Positions 12,661 through 27,525 are shown, numbered from the stretch's first letter. The stretch is DNA of 64,000 nucleotides from Moringa oleifera (GCA_021397835.1 JAJFZO010000407.1:3100001-3164000), one strand, 5' to 3'. The notes: generated from the sequence alone by a model not told the origin. Numbers and translations: made by a program.

Positions 12661-14192
12661 TAGTTTTGGTTCTCTGCAGCCGTCTCTCTCCCCTTTTTAT
12701 ATTGGCTTTAATTTCCCTATCTTTTCCGGTTTTTCTGAGATTTCTGTTTCTGTATTAGGTTCAGCAATCCTATTTGACCACGTGTTCTTCTCAAACGACG
12801 TCGTAACACCCAAGTTCTACCTTTGCAACGTAGGTCAAAAAACTGCTCTATGTAACATTGAGTGAGAGTTGAAAAATCGCCAATAATGAACTGTAGTTAG
12901 ACGAAAAATCAACGCATGCTATCATGAATCAAGCACGTCTATCTTTTTTCATCCCATCTTCTTAAAGCACAATTTTTTTATTCCTCGACTATATTATGTT
13001 TTAATAACTTTTGCACTCAGAGATTCTAAAAGTTTTTTAATCAAATTTCAATTAAAATTGATAATTACTTCTTAATTACAATACCCTTATTTGCTACAAC
13101 TCGATATGGAAGCCTGATTGTCACCTTCTATGTGCCCTATAATATCTCTGAGCTTAAAAGCCGTTCCTTCCATGGCAAAGCGAAGGAGATAACTTACCTT
13201 AAAGAAGCAGCCATTGGGTAAGCTTTGTCGTTTTGGTCGTGATCTATCTTGACCACCGTGTACCACATCTCATGCTTTGTCTGCCACAATATCACTGATA
13301 CTCTTAATGACTCAATTATTGGGTTTTGTGAACTCATGTACTATAAGATCACAGATGCAAGTAGTCCTGCTGAAAATGTGCTGTATGGGAACCACAATGA
13401 ATACCTAACTAAAACAAATTGGAATCCAGTTCATGTTTCCGTTCATGTTTCCTTCATCCTTGTAACCTTTGATAAAAAAACACATGCTGCAATGCATGTA
13501 AACAGAAAGTAAAAGACAGCTGCCTTGAGATGGCACTGGTCAGCCAGTAAGAATTGCGGTCTGCTTTCTGGTGACTCTTCACAGTATGGAAGTTTGAAAA
13601 TTAAACTGAGCAATATCTACAGTGGGTCCGATTCAACAGGCAGAGGCTTGAGCTCTGGTAGACTAAAAAGGAACCCAAGGACAAGCAGTGGATTAACCAC
13701 GGTTGCTACTTGAAGGAGTATGTTTAATTAATCAGTTTACAGAGATGTCCATCACATGGGATAAGTTGGATACATTTTTCACCTATCAACCATTCCTCAA
13801 TCATCAAGAGGAAGCCCTGGTTGGTTATCTAAACCAAAACTCCTCATACAGTAATAAAAAAAACCCTCAAAGTTCTTTCAGTATTTTCATTTGTTGAATT
13901 ATATTTCTAAGTCGGAGAAGAGAACAAACAGCAAGCTCCAAAAATGCACCCGAAGTTTTTAATGTACAGACTTTCTAATTTTTCTTGCCATTTTCATTCT
14001 ACCTCCCAACCCCAGCCTTTCTTTTTCTGCTCAAGCTGTTAGGTGATTTCGGTTCATTGGAACCTAAAGGCGGCAATGAGAACTCAAAAGTTCCAGCTCT
14101 ATAACAAAGGAATTGACAAAATAAGGGGAAAAAAGTAGAAGAAAACCAAAGGAAACGTGTTTTTGTACATGATGTTGGTATATGGAGAAAAA
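12661..14192. other. Spacer between the receptor kinase 3' end and NF-YB promoter
   Basis: The left part is NF-YB upstream sequence and the right part is the receptor kinase 3' UTR. The middle (about 13100-13720) is less AT-rich and looks exon-like in composition, with an 87-codon plus-strand frame at 13249-13512 and a 62-codon frame at 13525-13713. Neither resembles a family I know, so no gene is called. Confidence 0.35.
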
Positions 14193-17100
14193 CTACCGAG
14201 CAGTTGGGCAAGCAATAGAATCGTCAAGTGACAGGTAATTCTCGGTTCCAACCAAATCCATGTTTAAAGAAGAATGGATAGAATTCCTTGACATTTCGTC
14301 TGAGATACCTTCTCTTGCAGCAATGGCTTCCTTTTCAATTGCGATGGCATCTTGGATCTCCTTGAGGACTTCTGAGATAGATGGCCTCATGTGTCCATGA
14401 GGCTGGACGCACATTAAAGCTTTCTCTGCTATCTTCCACATGGACTGGATATCATATTCATTGCGTAAGACAGGATCGATTACTCCCTGTATGTCCCCGC
14501 TCTCAATGTGTAACTTTGCCTGTGATAGAATTGGAAAAGGCAACTAACATGTGAGTGCAAGTTCATGCATTTAGAAGGAAAAAATTTTAGCAAAAAAGAC
14601 GGCATAGATTCAGTTACATAAAGCTGTGCACAAAAATTGTTCTTGGTGCTTTCCAGACATTTTAGCCAAACCCAGATAATAGAAATATCAATGACTCCAT
14701 TTTCTTTTCACCAGAATTTTCACAGAGGATTGCAAGATGAACTTAGACATACACATATAGACATCATTATGCACTGGGATATATATAGTTATCAGTAAAC
14801 TAATCAGTGAAAATCATATGTTATCCGACTTTTGGGAATATAACTATGGTCAAAGAGCTTCTCACATCCTGCCATGCAAGTAACCAGACTTACCCATTGG
14901 ACTATGTTGCGGCAATTCACACCAAAGCTTTCATTAGATATCGCTTCCTGACCAGACATCAGCTCAAGAAGAATGACACCAAAACTATAAACATCACTCT
15001 TGTCTGTTAGCTGCTGTGAGATATAATACCTGCATGTCATATCAATAATATATGAATGAGATCTGGTGAAGAGACTTCATTCTTAATAAAGGAAGCATGT
15101 GACCCAGGTGCCCATTTTCATAAGAGACTCATCATATTCACAGTAACCCGTTTTACATTAAAAAAATTAGAAATGTCATAGGAGTATCCATAAACAGGGA
15201 GTGCCATGGCTAAATGTAATATGCTACATGCTACAGGCACAACAATTAAGGTGTTTGGCTTCATTGTTTAGTAGAGAAACAGCCTTACTCAGGATCCAAA
15301 TATCCCACAGTGCCCCGAACTATGCTTGATACATGGGAGGCTCCATCTACTGCAAATTTTGAAAGACCAAAATCTGATACCTTCGCCCTCATGTGTTTGT
15401 CAAGAAGAATATTACTAGATTTTAGATCCCTATGGATGATCGCTGGAACGCAGCCTGTATGAAGGTACTCAATACCTGAATAAGCATGAGAATGGGATTA
15501 ACACAAATTCTCGAAGTGAGGAACTTCTACTTAGATTTTAACTCACCTCTCGCAGCATCTTCAGCAATCTCAAGGCGTTTTATCCAATTGACACTTCTCT
15601 CACGTGTTAACGGACCTACCATTGGTACAGGTTAAGTTTATGAATCACACTGCTCAACCTTTTTTTAAAGGGAAAAGAAACATAACTTACCGTAAAGGTG
15701 TTCCTTGAGAGTCCCATTATGCATAAATTCATAAATAAGCATACTTCTTCCATCTTCTTGACAGTATCCAAGGAACTGCACAAGGTTTCTGTGGTGTATC
15801 CTCGAAAGCAATGTCACCTATATCAACCAGAAGCATGTGTCAATTACCAAGATGCTCAACTCTAATGGGAACTAGAAATAAGTCACAACTACATAGAGCA
15901 CATGAGCTCTTCAGCTTATAAGGACAGCAAATGCACTCAGAGTTAATAGGCTTGCAAAAAAAGACAACATTACCAACCAGTATAAAACTGAGACACTCCA
16001 TTAACTTGACTTCTCAAATTGTCCTAATTTTATGAATTGGATGGCTTAGTCTTAGAATGAAAGTTCTATAAAAACTTCCTACAGATAATTTACTGAGTAA
16101 TGCAAAATTTAGTCTGATCTACACAAGCTTTCCCAAAATATGAAATAGAAATCCTGCCTAGCAGTTGGGAGAACGTGGGTGTTCTACTCTGCTCCCACGC
16201 TTCCTATGAGATAGGTCGAACCACAAAAAACACGTAACAACCAGCTGCTAGCCAGGTGTAAAATTTAACCTTACTGAGACTATAGTGATTTCTCACGTAT
16301 CTTGAGTCCGAGCTATGGTGTAATAGATATTTTTGGTGGGAAATATCTCTAGCTTATGTTTCCTGTGAGATAAGTACGCATTCATAATGAATGAACATTT
16401 CGCTGTTTCTCCCCAGTTCATGGGTTAAACAACTCTAGTAAGTATGTTGTACTAAGATTTTACCATGTAAAGCTCAAAACCATCAAAAGGATGTGTAAGT
16501 CAGCCAAAACATAAAAGATATCATTGACAAATAGTAGTTAGGTTTCCACAAAGACAAAAAGAAAAAGAAGGTAAAAGACAGAAAAAAAGGCCCAGAGGAC
16601 ATGTTATACAACAAGGTCAAGGTTACCTCATTTGTAAACTCCCGCTTTCCCTGGTAGGAATTACTAGTGAGGACTTTGACAGCAATTTCCTTTCCATCTT
16701 TCATTTTCCCATAATATACAACTCCAAAACCTCCAGAACCAATTTTTTTCTCAAACTTCCTTGTCGCATCATCAATCTCAGATAATGTGAAGCAATGTGC
16801 AGCTTCTGCAGGACCATCAGTCAAGGTAGAAGCTAGGCTTTGAACAGGCAAGGAATGCCGAAGTTCATCTGGAATAAATAAAAAGAAAGAAATACATTGA
16901 GCCAATCAAGTTACTGAACAAGCTACACATAGAACCCAAATTTATACCTTGGTCCCTATGTCTTCTTGTTCCTCTGTGCATGAATGAGCAAGATACAATT
17001 GTAGCAATTAACAGAACAGCAGCTCCAACTGATGACCCAACAATGATACTGATGTTTTTCCCTCTTCCATCCCCTTCATGAAGATCAATGTTCCCAGAGT

Positions 17101-20100
17101 AGCTGCAGAAAACAAGAAAATACCGGTAAAGATACTGCAGCACTAGACCTACATGGAAACTATAGAAAACAGAAAACAGGAGAGTGAAGGAAAATTCGGA
17201 ATAGACCAGCGAAAATGCTTTGAGTCAGAAAAAAAAAATGGAGTAAAAGACAAACCAAATTTAAAGGCATACTTTCACTCAACACTTGGGTAGGAGCTGC
17301 ATGATATAAAGGTTTGAAAAGCAATTAGGAATGTTTGGACGAAATTTGTGCTTTGGGTGGTTTTCAAGGTGCGTGGAGGCCGGACAATAAGGTTCTGGCA
17401 TGACGCATGGTCTGGAGACAAAACTTTGGCTGAAGACTTTGTAGAGCTTTGGCGAGTAACAAAGGGGCGTGGATGGGTGATCATGTGAGACACAGGGAGA
17501 GTGAAGTTACTTGGGAGGTGGAAACATTTGGCCAGTTTGTTGAGAGAATTTATATTGTTATTTGGAAAGGGGATGGGGCCCAAAATTTTACAGTAAAATC
17601 TTTCTTCAGGATAAATAAAGGGCTCTACCAACGAAGTGGGAGGCCATCCTTTCTATAGAAACTGATTTGGAAGGTGAAAGCATCCACTAAGCTGGCATTC
17701 CTTACTAATCTCAAGAAACAAGTATAGATTTGGATAAATAAATGCTTTCTGTGTAAGATGGAGAAGTTAGTAAGGCAAAATCTCTAATACAGTGTAGTTG
17801 GTCCCCAAATACCTAGGAGAGTGTTTGTCGGTGTTGGAAATACAGTGAGTGATTGCTAGGCCTCTGGTGAGTGAGTTGGAGGCTTAAGGGGATTCCTATG
17901 TCTAAATCCAAGAGAAAAACTATGACAATACTACCTTTCTTGATTTTTAGAATGACATAGGGGAGAGGAATAAGAGGCATTCGAAAGGGTGAAAATTCCG
18001 TTGGGGTATATAAAGGATGGATAGGGATTGACATTGCATTTAGTGAGAACTATTGTGTAAATAAGGTAGAACTTGCGGAGTTTATAGAACTTCTACTTTG
18101 ACACTTGTACATCAAAAGCACCCCCTTGGGGCCAAATAGATATAACAGTTAACTCCATTCCTGATCAAAAAAATATTGTTTTTTGTTATCAATTTGCAAG
18201 TTTTAGTAATCAGAAACCACACCAATAATAATAACTATTAAAATATGAGAAAATATAGGTACTCTATTTCCCCTTTTTACCCAGAGGAGTGCCAATATGT
18301 GCATGTGCTGCAAAGATCTCAACATTTTTGTTTCCATTAATACATTTAAAATAGTATCTGCATTTGTAAACCGTGAAAATTACATATCATATGTGTGCAT
18401 GCATGTATTTATACAGAATATGTATTCTGTAAAACAATACAGATATCCATGAGCCAAAATTGGCATAGAACATTTTGAAAGCACACACCCTTAGCATCTG
18501 AAAGTTTCATATATCCTAAGAAGTAATTTCTTGACAGTTTAGACTGACTTTTAACATGTATAATGCATTTTAGTTGTCCACTTTAAAAAAGGATACTCAC
18601 TTCAGAACCAAATTCTTATTGAGAAGACCAGATGGTACAGTTCCAGATAACATATTATTCTGCACATACCTGCAAGCATCAGATGCATCAGACACACTGT
18701 ATGCAGCAAAACCACAATACAATTATCTACATGGGGGCAAAAAAATTCAAGAAAGCTAATAATTTAGAGCAATAAATTAATTTGTGGTCATCACCTTCAA
18801 TCATCAGTAGTAGTAAGAGATATATTTTAAATTAGTAGGGGAATCTTCCAAATAGAAAGTCCTAGTATTATCTTATTTCCATATTCAGATAACTTACAGT
18901 TCCCTCAAATTTGGTAGGTTTGCTAAAGAGGAAGGCAGCTGACCAGTCAACTGATTGTTCTCAAGGTGACTATATCAAAAAAGAAAAAACTAAGTCAGCA
19001 TACCATTTTCGTAAAAATCATGATTAATAGAAAGAGTTATAAAGTTTACATGATCTTCAAGTCTGTGCATCCAGTAAAATCAGGTATCGGACCGGTCAGT
19101 AAATTTCCATCAAGCCATCTGCAAGTGACCAGTTGTAACACAACAAGCTCAGACAATTAGTGCTGTAAACATTTTGAAGTTTTGACAGCACCCAGCAAAA
19201 AGAATATGCAGTTTGTAACTTACAACTCAACCAAACCACTCAATTTTGTCAAGTCTGAAGGGATATTCCCCGTCAAATTCTTGTTGGATAAGGAGCTGTC
19301 AGAGACCAGGAATAAGAAAGTAGTACATGGCTGGAATTTCTGACTGTATAGAAACAGGGAACAAACTGTATAACTATAAAGTGTAGGTTTTTACATTGAG
19401 ACTACCCTTGGTTGTGCATTTGAGTTGCATTGCACCCATGACCAGGGAACTGGCAAACATGGATCACCACCTTCTTGTGCCCAGTCTGATGATGGGTAGA
19501 GGGAGATCAAATTTGCAAGAACTGCTCCTGTAAGACACAAAACAAGGTATCAGACAGGCTACAGCTGGAAATTCAGAAAAATTCAGATCTAATTAGTTCT
19601 GTCTAGCATCAAATGTACATCAAACAGCAAGTAAAGACCACATATTTGCAGACTGGAAAAAAAATTCCAATCGTTCTATGCACCCAAAGAGCCTCGTTTA
19701 CACGTACCATCAAAGGAACCGTCATTTTTCTCCAGATATTTGTTAATTTCCATAGCATTCAAAAGTGGTCCTCTGGAAGAATCAGAAGTCTTCCCAAATC
19801 TAAATGATAATACAAAGGGGAGGGATATGTTGGGATAGCCTGGCTCATACACACGGTATGGACCTTGAGCATTTTCTTGAATGTTAACAATAGGCTTGCT
19901 CAAATCAGGCTGGCCTGGGAGCACTAGCCTAAATTTTCGAGACTCATCTGGCGCCAGATCCTCAATTTCTGCAAAATAAGTGAATGCCCACCCAAAGCCA
20001 GGAAAGCCATCCAAGTTCAACCGATAAGTTAATGAGCCGTTTGTACCAACTACAGCTGTCTGCATCACCTTTTCAGGTGGTCTTTCATCACTGTTTATGT

Positions 20101-22005
20101 TGATTGGCATTGTTGTTGACACTTTCTCAGTGCCAGCAGCAACATCAACAAGGTAATTTGCTTTCTTCAAAGTGTCAGATTCCCATATTCTGTCAAATGG
20201 ATCGTCAGGATACCTGAAATAACAGAGCACAGCATGTCTTTATTTCCCTTTTATGGAATACTCTGGGTGGAATTGCACATTTAAGACAAAAGTTATTGAC
20301 ACATACCTACTTTCTTGATTAACTTTTTCAATTACACTACTAGAAGAAAATTCACAGGGTACGAACAACTTCAATAATTTAATATATTTCCCCTCTTCGT
20401 TTCGTTTGCTTTGCCCTTTCTTTTTGCTTGTAAAGCTTCATCTTCCACAGCTCATTATTTAAACAAGTAGTAACTTAATCATAAGCTCATAATAGTATAT
20501 AGCACTGTTAATAGTTTAAGCATACCTGACTGGAGTTTCATCATCTGCACCAAAATTAATTCTTGCAGAGACACTGAGATAAAACCGATCTTCATATGGT
20601 GTATAATAAATCGAACCATTGAATTGCCGGAGCTCAAGGGTAGATATGAATGGCTGACCAGTTGTAGCGTTGGATAAACACACACTGATAGTAGGACTTG
20701 AAGCCAGAAATATTAGCTCCAGCTTCTCTATAGTATTAGCATCCGAAATGACAATGGTGGACCAGTGAGTAGCCCCAAGAGAAATGTCAAATTTAGGATA
20801 AACATTATTGTTGTCGAAATTACCATACAAGAATGTTGCTCTTACAAGATACCTAGTCCTACTTGTGACATTAAATTTGTAGCAGTACTTCCTGGAATCA
20901 GCAGGAAAATGTCTCAGTGTCATGTACTGCCTCCTTGTCTCATTTGCCACAGATATCTTACTTGTTTCTCCATAAACAAGATGATCATCAGGATTCCATT
21001 CAAGTCCAAGTGCATCAGTAAAAGTTTCTGTACCTCCACAGTCCAAACTCACAAAACCTGCTTCACATGTCCAGAATTTGTCAACATCAGTGGAGAAAAA
21101 GCAGAAAATCTCCAAATTACAACTCCAAACTTTTGCATGCAAATGCTGTGAAGAAGCTGATAGTGCCAATTAGAATCACAGGGGAAATTTTTTACTAAGC
21201 ACAACAAGAACCAAAGAGTGAGATATTCCACTTGTTCACAGTCAAACATTTGCAAAATTCAGACAAACAAGGATGTCCTAGTCCCACTCAGTGCATAAAA
21301 CTTAAAAAAAAAAAAATCAATAACCAAATGTGAATCGAATACTGAGCTCTCCATGCTGCAGCTACTTGTTACTTGTGGTGAGTCTCTAAATATGATCTAC
21401 TAATACATGCCTACATCCTGAAGACAAGCCTCTATTATGTAGGAAATGTTTAAATTTGATGCCTGAACTCTTTCAATTTTGTGATATTTGATCCCCATCA
21501 TTAAATTGGGAAATAATTCCACAGTACAAGTTTCCACGTGTTATTAAGCAAACAATTCTAGCACAACTTCACTAAAAACCAAGAGAATAAAATTCTCTAT
21601 TCTCTATCAATTCATTCGGATACTAATGATTCCTTTTTTTCTTCTTTAATTTTCTTCTTCCTTTTGCGCTGCAAAATTTGGAATTGTCCAAATTATGTTA
21701 AGCAGGAGAGAATAGAAAAAAGACTGCATTCCCTTGCTGTTTTCAAAACTCAAGGTGGCCTTACCTTGAAGAAGAAATCCCTACACCAGTAATCAAAACA
21801 ATAAGAGAGATAACAGCATTGACATCAGATACAAAAGTCACAAATAAACATCAGATTGCAAAGAAAATCCATGAGATATGCCATGAAAACGAGATTACTA
21901 AATTTTCTCAAAGAAACTGACTAATAGAAGATCTCCAATAAACAGATGGCAAAGTAAACGTGCTCCTTTATACACAAATATTTATGCACCTCCGTGTTCG
22001 TGTAT

Positions 22006-22052
<47 letters not shown>

Positions 22053-22132
22053 CCTGGCATCTGAGCGGAAGAGCAGCTGAAGAGAAGAATAAGATAGAAC
22101 ATAAGCGCGAAAATGAAAAAGCTTCTCTCCAT
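14193..22132 (-). CDS. Malectin-like/LRR receptor kinase, At2g37050 type, 15 exons
   Basis: Exons: 22132-22054, 21057-20526, 20213-19708, 19527-19395, 19295-19224, 19118-19050, 18969-18898, 18669-18601, 17102-16948, 16868-16627, 15817-15691, 15615-15547, 15475-15289, 15029-14894, 14519-14193. They total 2,775 nt, 924 residues. Order: signal peptide ([18 protein letters not shown]); malectin-like domain ([33 protein letters not shown]); linker [12 protein letters not shown]; four LRRs, one per short exon; transmembrane segment about 528-551; kinase with Gly loop [11 protein letters not shown], Lys627, HRD Asp725, DFG Asp743 and [11 protein letters not shown]. All catalytic residues are present, so it is an RD kinase that should be active at the plasma membrane. 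Ligand unknown. An in-frame ATG 15 codons upstream is less likely because it would bury the signal peptide. Introns 1 and 8 carry a microsatellite and a LINE tail. Confidence 0.93.
17290..18174 (+). mobile_element. LINE 3' fragment inside receptor kinase intron 8
   Basis: The plus strand encodes, with stops and frameshifts, the C-terminal part of a plant LINE ORF2: [18 protein letters not shown], then [20 protein letters not shown], then the zinc-binding region (NKCFLCKME at about 17737-17765). The tail contains GCACCCCCTTGGGG at about 18119-18133 and ends in a short A run at 18168-18174. About 0.9 kb remains. It lies between exons 8 and 9, antisense to the gene, like the LINE in the NF-YB intron. 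Confidence 0.9.
22010..22052. repeat. (TA)n plus (GA)n microsatellite at an intron donor
   Basis: A TA run (22010-22036) is followed by a GA run (22036-22052). On the coding (minus) strand the intron 1 donor GT at 22053-22052 opens straight into the CT tract, followed by the AT tract. Confidence 0.95.
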
Positions 22133-22620
22133 CCCTCGTGCGAAGAGAACTACAGATGACTCATGAGGTGAAACCATGAAAACGGCGACCAGAAAAGAAG
22201 AACAGTGAAAAAGCCACTGTACACAGAAATAAAGCAGAATCCACCAGGAGTCACAAAAATAAATACAAAAAGTGAAAAACACAGCCAGAAATTGAAAAGG
22301 CGACGACCGATTCCTATTAATTTACAGAGAAACGGTCGTTTCAGTTGTCAACAGATACACAGAGATCCAAGTGCGGATACGATTTGGAGAGAGGGAGAGG
22401 AGAGGAATGAGTTCATATTTTAGGGGAGTTTGTAACGAGCGAGGGCTCCCATTATGCTTCAATTATTCTGCAAGTGCTGCTTTTTGGGTCCTGCTCATGT
22501 TGGCTCGTTTTCCTGGAAGACGAGGGAGCTAGTACTGAGAAGTGAGGGAAATGCGGGGCCCATCGAAAGTGGCAGCGATAAGTTGGACTCTTACTTACTT
22601 TTTATCATATCAGTATGAGA
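22133..22620 (-). promoter_or_regulatory. Leader and proximal promoter of the receptor kinase
   Basis: GA/CT-rich sequence upstream of the start at 22132, with no other gene. A GA-rich run at about 22386-22412 is typical of plant leaders. No TATA box is claimed. Confidence 0.4.
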
Positions 22621-25600
22621 CCGAAGTTAATGGGCAGACGAAACTATTCAAAAATAAATATAAATATAATGTATAGATAAAATAATATATTAATTTTTAA
22701 AAATTCTTGCTTGTGAAAATAAATTTCTATTTAATAATTAACTTTTAATTCGCTTTTCATTTATCAATCATAGTGAGAAGGACAGATTCGCCTGGTTCTG
22801 AGTGGGGGCTGAGTGGAGAAGGGCCCAGTGGTAGCTATTGCATCATCTCACATCACATCGCAGTCTGTTTCCCGTTTTGTTTGTTTTCTTTCAGCGTTTC
22901 GGTATCTCGCTAATATTATACACAGCAACCACATTATAATACTTTATCACTTCTGTGAGATATCATCCGAATGGTTCCAATGCCGACGCGCACCAATGTC
23001 GTTTTAAGTTCAGTTGCTTAACTTATTGCTATGTATATTATTGTTTTATGTGGTATTAATTTAATGTTCTTTCTTTTTCTTTTTTCTTTTTTGCAGATTT
23101 TATCTTCTTGCTTCTTTTATGAAAACTAGTAATTATAAAATAATTAATTTTTCTAAATTTGAATTTCTGATTTATATTATACACTTTGTTGTCTTATAAT
23201 AATGAAATTCATTTCAAATTAACTAAAGATAGCATGAATTCTTTAAAATTGAATTTATATGGATATATTTTATTTTTTAAAGAAATTTGAATTAAATCGT
23301 AAGATACTTAAAACTCTTTTAAAATATGCTAAAATTTTAGTTTTAAATTTTTAATTTTAATAAAAATAAAAAGGCAATTGTTCTCAATGTTATAATAATT
23401 TAAGGTTCGTTTTTATGGTCGTTATTTATAAAAAAAAAAAAAGGATATTGCTTACGTGCATTTCACATATGTTAAAAGTTGAACAATTACAAAAAATAAT
23501 GAGAAAACTCCATACACAATAAAAATTAAAAAAAAAATTGTTAAGCTTTGAGAAGTCTCCAGTACTCAAATAAACTATTATGATTAAAAATAAAAAATAA
23601 TAAAAATTCTGGCAATAAAACGAAAAGATAAATGTTATTGCCAAGGAGGGGGTAATTATAAATTTACCAAGAAGCTTGGAAACTCAACGGGCTTCTACTC
23701 CTGCGCACGTGCATCATCCTGGATGGACAAAAAGTTATGCACACGTTGACCAGACGACCACCGCAGCTTTGATTATCAAGTACACGTATTCACATAGTAT
23801 GGACAGAGTACATTCAGTGCGATACGAAGATTACAGTCCCCGGATTCTTCCGCCTGGAATTTATTAATTTTTTACATTGACTGCGATTGTTGGACTACTC
23901 AAAATTTTGGCATTTTTGACCAAATAAAGATAAAATAAATGATTCTTAATCATTTTCTGATTGAAGGTGGCACCTAACTTAAGACAGATTTCTATGTTCC
24001 TTTTTAATTGATAATTAAATATTTTATAACTAAATAAAGTAAAAGTTTTAATTTTTTATTATTTTTAATTTGCAAATATTTTGTTAACTAAAGTATAAAA
24101 TTTTTATTATTCCAACATTTACATGCATTTCAAATTTTTTATCAACAATTATACCTTCCTATAATCAAAATTCATAATAACATTATCACTATTTAATACA
24201 CATAATTACTTTATCATATTAAATACATATCAATCACAGTGATAATATATTATTTAAAATTATTAATTTAAAATATAAATTATGTAACATAAAAAATAAT
24301 TAAAAATCATTTACATATATGATAACATGTTAATTAAACAATTATTAATCTTAATGATAAATGATATTGTTGAGTTTGTAGCAGTCCGAAGTTCAAATAT
24401 TTTACAATAAATATTATTAAAATAATAAATATGAAATTAAATATTTTAAAATAAATCATGTTTTTAACTCAACAATTGAAAGATTATAATTGACAAAAAA
24501 TGTGAGTCAAAAGTATATCATAAATATATTCCTTTGTACTTTATTGATAACTGAATATTTATAGTTTTTATATTTTACTTAAATATTAAAATTAATTTAT
24601 ATTTTTTAGTATTGAAAAAACAATTTATAAAAATATTAAAAATACCAATATTTGTTAAGTCTTATTACAAAAGTTTATAATTTTAAAATAATGTTAGAAT
24701 CACATAAGACATATCAATATTATGATATTATCAAAATTGTGATTTTCTTCAATAATGATTGTTATAAATAATTTTTTTAAATTTCTTTAATTTCAAGTTT
24801 TATCTTACCAATTATTTAATTTTATATTTAAAATTTTAATTTGAATCAAATTAGCTTCTACTTTCAAAAAAACATTACTTGTTAAAAGATGAAATTGAAG
24901 AAAAACTTTTAAAAAGCAAAAGAAAATTTCAATTTTTTCTCTCTCTCTCCTCATTGCTCTATAATTTTATTTCTATTTTATCTCTCTTTTCTATGTGTGT
25001 TATTTTTGAATTATCTTTAAAAATTTTCAAAATTTTTAAAAATTATGTATAATTTTATTCAAATTAAAAAATTAACTGTAAAATTAATTCAACCAGTACA
25101 AATAATTTTTGAACTAGCAAAACGAATATAATATAGAATTTTTATATAATTACCCACTAATATGTTTTTGGTTATACTCTATAACTTTTATATTTTATTG
25201 TTTTGAAAATTTTCAAATTTACTTTTATGTCCTCTAACTTTTCTGCCATGCCCATGATTTGTCTTTTCTCTTAAATTTTTTAATCCAGAGCTAACAAATA
25301 TTTTTTATTGATTTAATTTAACATTAATTTTTTAAAAAATTATTTTATAATTTATTACACGAACATAATAAAAAAATAAATACAATTTCATTATTAAATT
25401 TATTAAATTATAATTTATAAAATTATACTGACAATATTAACACAAATCAAATAAAAAAAATTCGGATCTAAAACAAGATATAATAAACCAAAAAGTTCGC
25501 GATAGATGTATAAAGGGCAGTTCACAGCTGCTCCACGTTGATCGCTTTAAACGGGATCTGTGTTTAAGGCCTACCTTTCAACAAAGACAAGCTTTTGCTA

Positions 25601-27100
25601 TAGCTTTTTAAAAGACAGACACAGATCTCTCCTCGTTGTTTCCTAATGCCTCTACTTTTACTTTTCACTTTGCAGGTCGGACCCCCACTGGAATCTAGGT
25701 CTGCACGAAGTCGGTATTCTCTCCATTTTAGTGCATCTCCTTTTAAAAAAAATAAAAATAAAATAAAAGAAACAAATCCTCATATTGTAATTTGTAAACG
25801 CAGCTTTCTTCGTGGCTAAGTATCTCGATCGTCAGCCGCTGGGATTATAATTATGCGGCGCGTAAAGGAACCAAGCATGTCTTTGTTGATGTAAAAAGGA
25901 TAAATTTTTATAAAAAATTTATATTCGTTTTTAATTTAATTTTTAATATATTTATTAAATTAATTATATATTTATATTATTTTATTTGATTCAAATTATA
26001 TTTTCATAAAAATAATAATAATATTATTAAAATGCTATAATAATTATTCAAATAATTTTTTGGAGTTCATATTTTAAATTTAAATTATTTTATATTCATG
26101 AATTATTTCTAATAAATTTTTTAAAATTTTGATAATACAAAATTTTAAAAAATTATTTTAAAATAAAATTATTTAATTTTAAATTGTTTAATAAAAAATT
26201 AAATTGAATAGATGAAAATATTAAATTTACAATTAATTCAATCAATGTTTTAGAATGTAAAATAAAAAACAATAATAACTTCAAAAAAATTTCATGTTTT
26301 AAATTTAAATCATTTTTAACAATTTTTAAATTTTTTGACAATTTAAAATATAAACAAACATTTTTCAAAATAAAATGTTTTTAATTTTTAAATTTTCAAT
26401 AAATATCATTTAAAATCTTACAAAATACTCTCCCCAATAATTTTCATTCAAAATTTCAAAACATATCCAAATAAATATCAAATTAATAAAAATAATCAAA
26501 TTAAACATTAATTCTAACAAAATTAAATATATTTTTATTATTAAAATAATTAAAAATTTGCATAAATAAATTTATATTTTACTTAACTTAATTTTGTAAT
26601 TTTAAATAATTTTTTATTAATGAATATTTATTATAAAATTTTCAAATATTTGTTAATAAAAATTATTTTAAAAAGTACTTCTAGCATTCAAAAAAAATTA
26701 ATTTTTTTAATAATGGTAAGTTAAATATTTCTCCACCTATAAAATTTTAAATTAAAATTTGCATTACAAAATCTTTAATTTAAATATTTTTAATTTTTTA
26801 AATAAAATTTAATTTAATTATTTTTCATCAATTGGTTTCAAAATTTAAAATAAAGATTAAAAAACAAAATATTTTACAAAGCTTTAAATGACATTTAATT
26901 ATATTTTTATAATAAAAGTTATATTAAATAAAATTAAAAATCAATCTATAATTAATCAAATTGATATTTTAAAATAAAAAATTAACTAATTTCAAATTTT
27001 CTTCTAAGTTTAACCTATGAAAGTTATTTTTAAAATTTATTATATTTAATGAAATTAATTCATTGTTTAATAATTATTTATTAATATTTAAATTATGGAT
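22621..27100. other. AT-rich intergenic region
   Basis: Mostly low-complexity AT sequence. Two islands of mixed composition stand out: about 23680-23870 (a 63-codon plus-strand frame with no known relative) and about 25500-25870 (including GGCCTACC and GTCGGACC runs). I cannot assign either. No tRNA, rRNA or transposon protein was seen. Confidence 0.5.
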
Positions 27101-27525
27101 AACAGTAGATAGATAAAGAATATAAAGTAAATTCACTTTTTTATTTGCGCTTGCTTTTCTTAAGCGGATATGGGCTGCCTCAACTAAGAAACTTTGCCTT
27201 AACAAATACGAAGAACCCGGAGGGCTTGATCCAGTTTCAAGTACTTTATTTTCAGCAGAAAAGAAAGTAAGGTTCTCCACGACATTTGTTCCTAAGAATT
27301 ATTTGGTCAAGACTCGATTTTTACCAAAAAAAAAAAAAACTTACATTGATAATTGCATGAGCACAAAGGGAGGAAAGCAGAAACACAAAGAAAATTTATT
27401 GTTCTTTTACAAACTAATATATAGGCAGTCACATTTACAAGGAATGACTTATGAATCATAACATGCATGCAGGGTTCCGGCCATGGTAAAAGCATCCCTT
27501 TCTCGTTCCATTTCTGTTACCTCAC

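Noticed and set aside
22133..22282. Upstream in-frame starts for the receptor kinase
   Set aside because: They would place extra sequence before the signal peptide that begins at 22132.
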